Positions 55,298 through 62,538 of a stretch of DNA of 64,000 nucleotides are shown piece after piece. The position numbers and the translations under genes are program-made. Position 1 is the first letter of the stretch. Each line of letters starts with the position of its first letter. Origin of the DNA: Variovorax paradoxus (GTDB lineage: Bacteria > Pseudomonadota > Gammaproteobacteria > Burkholderiales > Burkholderiaceae_C); assembly GCF_030815855.1 (NCBI RefSeq), contig NZ_JAUSXG010000001.1:4712001-4776000 (forward strand), written 5' to 3'. The notes beneath the pieces were generated by a model. That model had not been told where the DNA came from. It searched no databases and saw nothing but the letters and a program-made list of their open reading frames with translations.

Positions 55298-56135
55298 CGG
55301 CACCGTCCTCCGATGGCGTGCCGGCTTCCGCAGTGGCGGCGCTGGTGCCCGGCGTGAACAGGATCTCGCGCACGTCCATCAATGCGTACTCGCCGGCGTC
55401 GCTGCCCAGCACGCGCTGGCCGCTGCCGATCCAGACCTCGGGCCGCAGTTCGCGCCACTCGGTCTTGCGCGCGAGCTGCAGTTCGCCGTCCGCGCTGTTC
55501 TCGCTGCCCTCGTAGCGCGTGGGAATCAGCGCGAGCGTCTCGCCGCCGTTCTCGAACTGCAGGTGCGCGGGCATCCAGACGCAATCGCGCAGGTCTTCGG
55601 GCGGCTCGATCTTGATGTGCGCAAGCCGCGCGTAGGGAATCCAGTAGTACTTGCCGTTGACGAAGGCTTCGAGCACCGGGCCGAGGCGCATGTCGGCATC
55701 GGCCAGCCACTCGAAGGGTGCGCCGTCGATGGTGCCGCCGATGGCCGGTGCGGCCTCGAAGGCGCGCCGGCGCAGGTCTTCGGCCATGCCGTCTTCACCG
55801 CGGCCCTGGCGCAGCAGCGACTCGATCAGGAGCGCGAGCCATTCATCGGGCTGCCCGAACACCATGGGCGTGCGCTTGCCCGCGAACACTTCGGCGCGCA
55901 GGCCCTCGCAGCGCACGGCGTCGCCATACACCTGCTTCATCGGCACGGCCAGTGCGTCGAGCTCGGCCGCCACGGTGAGCTGGTTGAGCGCTCGCTCCCA
56001 CTGGCCGAGCACGCACAGCAGCTGCGCCAGGAAGACGCGGTGCTTGCTGTCGGACGGCTTCGCACGCACTTCGTCGCTCAGTGCCTGGAGCGCGGCCACC
56101 GGATCGGCGGCCTTCAGCAGTTCGGATGCGGTCAT
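55290..56135 (-). CDS. tagJ: T6SS accessory protein TagJ (ImpE family)
   Basis: TagJ binds the sheath subunit TssB and modulates ClpV action in H1-type systems. The 281-residue product has tetratricopeptide-like helices (residues 1-110; HRVFLAQLLCVLGQWERAL) and the ImpE domain with VFGQPDEWLALLIES, FEWLADADMRLGPVLEAFVNG and YYWIPYARLAHIKIEPP. It is followed by tssE with an eight-base overlap. Its presence suggests a system of the H1-like clade. Confidence 0.94.
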   Translation of the reverse strand: MTASELLKAADPVAALQALSDEVRAKPSDSKHRVFLAQLLCVLGQWERALNQLTVAAELDALAVPMKQVYGDAVRCEGLRAEVFAGKRTPMVFGQPDEWLALLIESLLRQGRGEDGMAEDLRRRAFEAAPAIGGTIDGAPFEWLADADMRLGPVLEAFVNGKYYWIPYARLAHIKIEPPEDLRDCVWMPAHLQFENGGETLALIPTRYEGSENSADGELQLARKTEWRELRPEVWIGSGQRVLGSDAGEYALMDVREILFTPGTSAATAEAGTPSEDGADG

Positions 56136-56160
56136 GGTGGGGTGCCCAGGTTGGTTTCGA

Positions 56161-56727
56161 TCACTCGGCGGACTCGAAGACGCACTCGCGCACCGCGCCG
56201 CGCGCGCCTGCCTCTTTTTGCGGCGCCGAGCGGATGCTGAAGCGCCTGAATGCGAAGCTGATGATTTCCGTCGGTGCGCTCAACACGCTGTTGGTGAGCA
56301 ACATGTGGCTGGTCACCCTCACCTTCTCCATGGTGAACTCCAGCATGGCCTGGGCCTCGGTCGACTTGATGTCGCCGCCCGACTTGTAGACGCTCACGAT
56401 CACCTTGCCGGCTTCGGCATTGACCCGCAGCAGGCTCGCGATGGAGGCCGTGGCTGCATCCGTCCGGCGCACGACGATGAAGTTCGACAAGGCGCGCGCC
56501 GCCGCGGCGCGGCCGGACTGCGAGTTCTGATGCCCGCCCCAGAAATAGCCGGCGATTTCCATGCGCGGCTTGCCGTCGTCGAACTGGCGCGCCAGTTCGC
56601 CCTCGATGGGGGTGCCCGAGTGCTCGATCAGCATCACGAGATCGCAGCCGCTCGCTCCGCCCAGTGCGAGATCGAGCATGCGCAGCGCGTCGTCGGGATC
56701 GGGAACTCCGTTGGAAGTCATGGACAT
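56161..56727 (-). CDS. Second Hcp-family tube protein
   Basis: A 188-residue protein of the Hcp fold: SGCDLVMLIEHSGTPIEGE at the N-terminus, YFWGGHQNSQSGRA in the middle and EIISFAFRRFSIRSAPQ at the end. It differs from the Hcp at 28601-29080 in length and most residues. It has an N-terminal extension (about 30 residues) and a C-terminal tail. It lies 25 bases before tagJ in the baseplate operon. It may be a specialised tube protein or a cargo carrier. Confidence 0.8.
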   Translation of the reverse strand: MSMTSNGVPDPDDALRMLDLALGGASGCDLVMLIEHSGTPIEGELARQFDDGKPRMEIAGYFWGGHQNSQSGRAAAARALSNFIVVRRTDAATASIASLLRVNAEAGKVIVSVYKSGGDIKSTEAQAMLEFTMEKVRVTSHMLLTNSVLSAPTEIISFAFRRFSIRSAPQKEAGARGAVRECVFESAE

Positions 56728-56795
56728 GTGCTTCTCCTTCTCGGTAGATGTGATTCGGTGGGTGTGATTCGGTGGATGCGTGCGGATGGGTCGGG

Positions 56796-58817
56796 TCAAG
56801 GCGCGGCAGGGCTCGTCCAGCGCAGCATGGCGCCGTACACCTGGCGCTCGCGCTCGGGTGTGAGCTGACCGCGCACGCGCAGCTCCGCGGTGTGGGTTGC
56901 CGCTTCGGCGGCACCGGCGCCGAAGAGCCGTGGCGCGCTGCGGGCTTGCGCCGGCGTCGCCAGCACCAGCAACCGCGCCGTGCGGCCGGGCGTGAGCCAC
57001 GGCAGCGCAAAGCGCTTGGAGGCCGGCGACTCGCGCGTGCCGCGTTCGAAGCGATTGGTTTCGCCCAGGTCTTCGGGATAGACGGATCGCACGACGCCCT
57101 CTGCATCGACACCGACCACCACCAGATCGATCGACTGGCCGCTGCCGTTGCGAACCATGAGCTCGGCGCGCTCCCCCGGCCGCAGCTGCAAGGCTCCACC
57201 GGCTGCCTCGCGCACGTTGGCGCTGCGCAGCACGCGGCTGTCGTCGCGCACTTCGAGCACGGCGTCGAAACCGTCGAGCCGTCCGTCTTTTGCCAGGTCG
57301 GCGAGGCGCGACATCCACTTGAGTTGCGCCAGCGCCTGGAGCCGCACGCGGGCTTCGGCGACGTCGCGCACCACGATGCCGGCCGGTGCAACGCCCGCCT
57401 CCGCCTCCGCAGCCGCAGCGAGCGCGCGAGACAGCAGCTCCAGCCGCCCGCCCGCCGCGCCCAGGTCGATCCAGCGCACATCGGCCTGCGCCTCGCCGGC
57501 CGCGCGGATGGATGCGGGGTAGTCGAGGCTGAGTCCGCCGGGCAGCGCGGAATCGCTGCGGACCCGCAGCGCCGCCGAGGCCGGCTCGGCCACGGGCGTC
57601 ACGCTCCATGACGTGGCCTGCGCCAGTTCGGCCAGCGCCGGCGGAACCGCCAGCCGCGCACTGCCGAGTTCGGCCTGCACCAGCCTGCCCTGCGCCGTGC
57701 GCTGGATGCCGTCGGCCAGCGTGGCGACGATGCGGAGGTCCTGCCCTGGCTCCAGGCCGTCGAGCAGGCCGGCCTTGAGCGTGAGGCTGCCGCCCGCACG
57801 TTCGGCACGCCACACGGGGCGCGTCGAAAGAGGCGCCGAGGCATTGGCGAAGATCGGCAGGTCGAGGTTGCCCTCCGCCACCGGCGACGGCAACTCGCGC
57901 GCGGGAAAGCGCGATTCGAGTTCTTCGATCACGGGGGGATAGAGGTCCAGCACGCCGTTGAACAGGTCGCGCCAGGTCGCGGGCTTCTGTTGCAGGGCCT
58001 CGGCCACGGCCCAGGTCAGCAGGCCCTGCGGGCGCGCGTTGCGGGCCTTGCGCGGCAGGCGCAGCTCGGGCGTGACCTGGTGGCTCTCCGATGCGAAGAA
58101 CGCCACATAGCGCGCGCGGGGCACGCCGGCTGCGGTCTCGGGTGGCGCCTGCACCAGCGGCTGTGCCGCAGCGGGCCCGCTCGCGGCAAGCTGGCCGGCA
58201 CGCACGCCGCGAAAGCGCACTTCATCGTCCGCGGGGCCCACATCTTCCGGCGGCTGTGCTGCCGCGCTGCGCGTCATCGAGGCCGCGGAGCAGGTGTCGA
58301 ACACCGACCACACGAACACGTTCTTGCCCAGAAAGGCGCGGATCCAGCGGTCGAAGTCGACATCGCGCAGCCCGCCAGGCAAGCTGCCGCCCGAGGCATC
58401 CATGCCGCGGGCGTCGCGCGCCAGAAAGTTTTCCGCCAGGCCATCGGGCTCCTGGTAGCGCTTGGTGCTGTCGCGCACCCGCGTGCCGTGGCCCGAAAAA
58501 TAGAGCATCACGAAGTCGCCCGAGCGGGACTGCTCGAGCAGCCGCGCCAATGCCTCGTTGATGCGCTCCGCCTCTGGCAGCGAAGCGCCCGCAACGCCAT
58601 CGGCCAACACCGTGACATCGGCGGGCGCGAAGCCCTGTTTCATCAGGGTCTGGCGCATCAGCACCACGTCGTTGCGCGGTGCCTGGAGCCACAGGGCCTG
58701 CGGTTGGTTCACGAGTTCGGAAACGCCGACGAGCAAGGCGCGTTGGGTGGCGAAGGCGGCGTTGCCGCATGCCAGCAGCGCCAGAGCCAATGCGATTCGC
58801 AAACAGAGCGCCCGCAT
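56796..58817 (-). CDS. Caspase-fold protein with C-terminal DUF4384-like domain
   Basis: A 673-residue exported protein. A signal peptide (residues 1-23) precedes a peptidase C14/metacaspase-like domain with His110 in MLYFSGHGTR and Cys176 in VWSVFDTCSAAS, so the catalytic pair is present. The C-terminal half is beta-rich and ends in a DUF4384-like section (LVVVGVDAEGVVRSVYPEDLG). It sits between the one-pass membrane protein and the second Hcp, in the same operon. Its export suggests action in the periplasm. Its link to secretion is unknown. Confidence 0.82.
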   Translation of the reverse strand: MRALCLRIALALALLACGNAAFATQRALLVGVSELVNQPQALWLQAPRNDVVLMRQTLMKQGFAPADVTVLADGVAGASLPEAERINEALARLLEQSRSGDFVMLYFSGHGTRVRDSTKRYQEPDGLAENFLARDARGMDASGGSLPGGLRDVDFDRWIRAFLGKNVFVWSVFDTCSAASMTRSAAAQPPEDVGPADDEVRFRGVRAGQLAASGPAAAQPLVQAPPETAAGVPRARYVAFFASESHQVTPELRLPRKARNARPQGLLTWAVAEALQQKPATWRDLFNGVLDLYPPVIEELESRFPARELPSPVAEGNLDLPIFANASAPLSTRPVWRAERAGGSLTLKAGLLDGLEPGQDLRIVATLADGIQRTAQGRLVQAELGSARLAVPPALAELAQATSWSVTPVAEPASAALRVRSDSALPGGLSLDYPASIRAAGEAQADVRWIDLGAAGGRLELLSRALAAAAEAEAGVAPAGIVVRDVAEARVRLQALAQLKWMSRLADLAKDGRLDGFDAVLEVRDDSRVLRSANVREAAGGALQLRPGERAELMVRNGSGQSIDLVVVGVDAEGVVRSVYPEDLGETNRFERGTRESPASKRFALPWLTPGRTARLLVLATPAQARSAPRLFGAGAAEAATHTAELRVRGQLTPERERQVYGAMLRWTSPAAP

Positions 58818-58821
58818 TGCT

Positions 58822-58854
58822 CCTTCCCCCTCCGGGGGAAGGCTGGGATGGGGG
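58822..58854 (+). repeat. REP-like element, direct copy
   Basis: The plus-strand sequence begins CCTTCCCCCTCCGGGGGAAG and continues with GCTGGGATGGGGG. It is nearly the same as the element in clpV and as the inverted copy 31 bases on. It lies just upstream of the caspase-fold start codon and supplies part of its ribosome site (GGAAGGAG). Confidence 0.7.
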
Positions 58855-58885
58855 AAGGCAGAGCGCTCGATGGATACGCCGCGTG

Positions 58886-58919
58886 CCCCCACCCCTGCCC
58901 TCCCCCGGAAGGGGAGGGA
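58886..58919 (-). repeat. REP-like element, inverted copy
   Basis: Read on the minus strand this is TCCCTCCCCTTCCGGGGGAG followed by GGCAGGGGTGGGGG, facing the copy at 58822-58854. The pair forms a large imperfect inverted repeat in the 128-base gap between the caspase-fold gene and the upstream membrane-protein gene. It could fold as a stem in the mRNA. Confidence 0.7.
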
Positions 58920-58945
58920 GAAAGAAGACCGATGCGCGGCCCACC

Positions 58946-60082
58946 TCATGGCCGCTCCGGTGCCGGACCGGCCGAGGCCACCAGAGGCGACGCCGCCAAT
59001 GCGGCCAGCCCCTGCACGGGGTCGGCCACGCGCAGGCGCCAGCTGCCGTCCGCACCCGGGCCGCCCACCACTTCGGCCGACATCGATTGCAGCAGGCGGG
59101 CCGTGTCTTCGACGCGCGCTTCGGGCTTCCAACGCACCACCAGATCAGCGCGCGCGGCGGCAGCGGGCGGTACGGAACGGAACCGCACCTCATCGTCTTC
59201 GGCGCGTTGGCTCAAGAGACCCACGTTCTGCACCACGACCACCAGCGCGAGCACCGCGAACGCAGGGCGCATCCAGCCTTCGGCACTGAACCAGCGGCTG
59301 ATGCTGCCCCACCAGCCGCCCCCGGGCTTCAGCTGCGGCGTGGCGCGGGCCGTGCGTGCTGCAACCGATGCGCTGCTCAGCTGCGATGCGGCATCGCGAT
59401 AAAGCGCCTGGTAGTCGGCACGCGGATCTTGTGCACCCAGCGGCGTTCCAGAGAGCACCGAGAACACGCCACCCACGGTGCGCAATGCGATGTGCCCCGG
59501 CTCGGGCGCGATGGCCAGCGGCGCTTGCGCGGCCCACTCGTCGTGCACCGCGCGAATCGCGGCCAGCCGCGTGGCGGAGACTTCGCCGAGCACGCGCGCG
59601 CACAGCTGCGGGCTGGGTTCGAGGGTGAGCACGTTCCACGCTTGCACCAACCCGAAGGCGGGCTCGAAGGGCTCGTCATCGGGCTCCAGCAGCACGTCGT
59701 ACGCGCCAGCCCAGTCCGCCTCGCCCGCGGCCATCCAGCCCTGCCAGAGATTGCCGTCGATGCAGCGGTCGAGCAGCACGCCGAGCAGGCGACCTTCGTG
59801 CACCACGCTCAGAAGGCGGCCCGGCGCCCAGCGCGCCGTGAAGGCACGCTGGGCAACAGCCTCGCGGCGCCGGGCCAATTCGTTCAGCGGAAGCAGAAGG
59901 TCGAGCACGGCACGCGGCGGCGCGGCCGAGGCACCTGGCGCGGCGCGGGGTGCTGCGCCGGGCATGGCCACGGTGGCCGTGCCGGCTTCGTGCGCCGGCG
60001 CATCGGGCATCGCGGGCGTGGCGCCCCCGGCCTGGAACGCACTTCGGATCACGCTGAGGGGGGGCCAGAGTTCGGTGTTCAT
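58946..60082 (-). CDS. One-pass membrane protein next to sigma-like gene
   Basis: A 378-residue protein. Residues 1-270 are predicted cytoplasmic, with a conserved-looking FGLVQAWNVLTLEPSPQL. One membrane helix follows at about 275-298 (RPAFAVLALVVVVQNVGLLS), and the last 80 residues would be periplasmic (RLLQSMSAEVVGGPGADGSW). The layout, directly after a sigma-like gene and with a tail of this kind, is that of many anti-sigma factors, but no anti-sigma motif was seen. ATG at 60082 has AGGA upstream; an ATG at 60118 is an alternative. Confidence 0.7.
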   Translation of the reverse strand: MNTELWPPLSVIRSAFQAGGATPAMPDAPAHEAGTATVAMPGAAPRAAPGASAAPPRAVLDLLLPLNELARRREAVAQRAFTARWAPGRLLSVVHEGRLLGVLLDRCIDGNLWQGWMAAGEADWAGAYDVLLEPDDEPFEPAFGLVQAWNVLTLEPSPQLCARVLGEVSATRLAAIRAVHDEWAAQAPLAIAPEPGHIALRTVGGVFSVLSGTPLGAQDPRADYQALYRDAASQLSSASVAARTARATPQLKPGGGWWGSISRWFSAEGWMRPAFAVLALVVVVQNVGLLSQRAEDDEVRFRSVPPAAAARADLVVRWKPEARVEDTARLLQSMSAEVVGGPGADGSWRLRVADPVQGLAALAASPLVASAGPAPERP

Positions 60083-60110
60083 GGCGGTCTGTTCCTGAAT
60101 GGCTATGTCT

Positions 60111-60860
60111 TCAGGCATAAGACGCTTCAGCACCGAGGATTTTGAAAACCTGCAGGATCGCCGCCATGTTGTCGGGCTCGATGGCAATGCCCAGCGTCTG
60201 CTGGATCCAGCCGCCCAGGCGGGTCTTGGTGTAGTCGGCGGTGAGCCCCTCGCGCTTGTGCACCAGGCCCAGCCGGCCCGCCCGGTAGTGGTAGGAGGCA
60301 ATGGCGTGACGCGAGGCAATGCCCGACAAGCCGCCTTCGGCCTCCTTGCCGAAACCTTCGCACAGCAGGATGCGCTCGGGCTCGGGCAGCTCGGCGATGA
60401 AGGCGCGCGCGGCCAGCTGCACCGCCCCCGCGCTCAGGCCGTGCTCCGCCAGGCAGCCGTCGAGGTCTTCGTCCGCGCCGATCACGTCTTCGAGCTGCGC
60501 CTCGGTGACCTGGTCGCCGATCGAGAGCTTGCGCCGGAACGCGCTCGCGCGCGTGCAGTCGATCAGGTAGCGCCTGAAATAAGCGCACAGTGCAAAGGCG
60601 CTGGACGGCGCGCTGTGGCTCGCGCGCTCGTCGGCCTCGTCGGGGTCGGCGTCGAGCCGCAGCACCTTCACATAGATGAACTGCGCCACCAGCTCCTGAC
60701 GGCCTTCGCCGAGCACCTGGAGCTCGGGCGGATTGCAGGCCACGAGCGCGTCGCCGACGATGCGGTACATGGTGCCCATGTCGTTCGAGGACAGCGTCTG
60801 CCGGCGCCGCCAGAGGCGGACGAGCTCGGTGCTTTCCGCGGACGACAGCGTTTCATGCAT
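60111..60860 (-). CDS. Sigma-70/ECF-like regulatory protein, divergent
   Basis: A 249-residue soluble protein. The first half resembles sigma region 2: QFIYVKVLRLDA, then FALCAYFRRYLIDCTRASAFRRK. The second half resembles region 4: AFIAELPEPERILLCEGFG followed by a helix-turn-helix-like LSGIASRHAIASYHYRAG. The match is weak and made by eye. In Xanthomonas citri a T6SS is run by a kinase (PknS) and an ECF sigma factor (EcfK). Here a kinase gene lies two genes upstream, which fits such a role. It could instead be an unrelated helical protein. Confidence 0.6.
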   Translation of the reverse strand: MHETLSSAESTELVRLWRRRQTLSSNDMGTMYRIVGDALVACNPPELQVLGEGRQELVAQFIYVKVLRLDADPDEADERASHSAPSSAFALCAYFRRYLIDCTRASAFRRKLSIGDQVTEAQLEDVIGADEDLDGCLAEHGLSAGAVQLAARAFIAELPEPERILLCEGFGKEAEGGLSGIASRHAIASYHYRAGRLGLVHKREGLTADYTKTRLGGWIQQTLGIAIEPDNMAAILQVFKILGAEASYA

Positions 60861-60891
60861 GGAGCGACAAGGATTCGGAGGACAGCCGGAC

Positions 60892-62484
60892 TTAGTCGTC
60901 CACGCAAACGCCTTCGGTCGGCACCAAACACTGCGGCAAGCCGGCGCCCACCGGGCCGCCGCGCGTGCGAATCGCCGAAGACACCGCCGCCGAGGCCACG
61001 GCCAGGCCGCGCGGCAGCAGGATCCAGAGCTGGCCGCGCTCCTTCATGCGGCGCGCGTTGGTCGCGGCCTGCTGGCCGTTGCCGAAGAAATAGTCGGCGC
61101 GCACCGCGCCGCGGATGGCACCGCCGGTGTCCTGCGCAATGGTCAGGCGCTGCATCGGTGCACCGGTGCCGGGCGCGCGCGTCGACACGAACACCGGATA
61201 GCCGAGCGGCGTGCTGCGCGGATCCACCGCAATCGAGCGCCCCGCCGACAGCGGCACGCCGAACGCACCCACCGGCCCACCCGCCGGCGATGTCGATTCC
61301 TTGAAGAACACGTAGCTCGGGTCCTTGATGCCCGAACCGATGACCGGACCGGCCGCGCGCCGCCCCGGCACCACGACGGCGCCGCTGGCGGTAGGCCGCG
61401 CGAGCGTGAAGCCACGCGTGCGGATGGTGTTGGTGCCGCCCACGTCGTCGTCCTCGTCGCCGTCGTCGAGCTCCAGTTCGATGGACGAGCCGCGCACCTT
61501 CACCGGGGTGCGCGGCTTGCCGTTGGCCGCCTGTGCCAGCGTGGGGCGGAAGGGCTGGCCGTTCTGCTCGGCGTAGGCCACGCGGATGGTGTCGCCGTTG
61601 GCCAGCTTGATGCGGCCCGAGCCCTGGATCTGCATTTCGTAGAGCGCGGTGGCGCTGCTCACGAAGGCCAGCACCTTGGCGTTGGGCGCGCCCTTGGTCT
61701 CGATTTCTTCGCGCGTGTAGTACGGCAGCAGCTGCTTGCCCTCGATGCGCAGGCGCACCTTGCGGTCGAGCGTGTCGCGCGTGATGCCTGAGAGGTCGAG
61801 CGCATAGAGGCCCGGCGCGCCCATGTCGCGCGTGCTGAGCCCGGTCTGCACCACCACGTTGCGGCCTTCGACCCGCGCCGCCACGGTGCCGCTGCCGGCC
61901 GGCAGCTTGCGCGCATCGGCGAACAGCATGTCTTCGGGCTGGCCGTACACCGGGTAGATGAAAGGCGCCGCGTATTGGCGGCTGCCGGCGATCTCGGGCT
62001 CGAAGTAGCCGGTGACCACGCCGTCGGGCTTGCGGTCGTCGTCGCGGATCTGGTAGGCCGAGAACTCCTGCTCGAAGAAGCCGCGGATGGCGGTGCTGTT
62101 CTTGCTGTCGACCCTGAGGGCGCGCGCACACACGTCCTTCCACTCGGCGCCGCGGCCAGTGAGCACCTTGCAGCTGCCGAGAAACGCCGGCCAACTGTCG
62201 GAGAAATCGTCGCGCGCCCAGCCCGGCACGGCATCGAAGCTGACCGAGGTGTAGGTGGCCAGCTGGGTCGAGAAGGTGCGCGCCTGGCCGGCCACGCTCG
62301 CGCCGGTGGAGGCCGGGCGCGACGTACCCGCCGCGGTCGCTGTCCCGGTGTCGGAGGCGGTGGTGGAACCGGCGCCGGAGCTCGCTGCGGGCGGCGTGTT
62401 GGCGCAACCCGCTGCGAGCACCGCCGCGGTGACCGCCGCCCAGCGAAGGGCGGAAAAAATGAAGATCGGCGACTGCGTGTACAT
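60892..62484 (-). CDS. mltA: MltA-type lytic transglycosylase, lipoprotein
   Basis: A 530-residue lipoprotein with lipobox LAAGC and a Thr/Ser/Ala-rich linker. The MltA domain follows (TGYFEPEIAGSRQYAAPFIYP), then the C-terminal 3D domain with VDPRSTPLGYPVFVST and the catalytic aspartate in AQDTGGAIRGAVRADYFFG. It cuts the glycan strands of murein. It is longer than E. coli MltA because of inserts (for example DDGDEDDDVGGT). Lying within the T6SS operon, it may open the cell wall for the membrane complex. Confidence 0.92.
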   Translation of the reverse strand: MYTQSPIFIFSALRWAAVTAAVLAAGCANTPPAASSGAGSTTASDTGTATAAGTSRPASTGASVAGQARTFSTQLATYTSVSFDAVPGWARDDFSDSWPAFLGSCKVLTGRGAEWKDVCARALRVDSKNSTAIRGFFEQEFSAYQIRDDDRKPDGVVTGYFEPEIAGSRQYAAPFIYPVYGQPEDMLFADARKLPAGSGTVAARVEGRNVVVQTGLSTRDMGAPGLYALDLSGITRDTLDRKVRLRIEGKQLLPYYTREEIETKGAPNAKVLAFVSSATALYEMQIQGSGRIKLANGDTIRVAYAEQNGQPFRPTLAQAANGKPRTPVKVRGSSIELELDDGDEDDDVGGTNTIRTRGFTLARPTASGAVVVPGRRAAGPVIGSGIKDPSYVFFKESTSPAGGPVGAFGVPLSAGRSIAVDPRSTPLGYPVFVSTRAPGTGAPMQRLTIAQDTGGAIRGAVRADYFFGNGQQAATNARRMKERGQLWILLPRGLAVASAAVSSAIRTRGGPVGAGLPQCLVPTEGVCVDD

Positions 62485-62538
62485 GAAAGCCTCCTTGTCC
62501 GAAAAAGACGGCCCATCGGGCCACCGCTCTACAGACGA

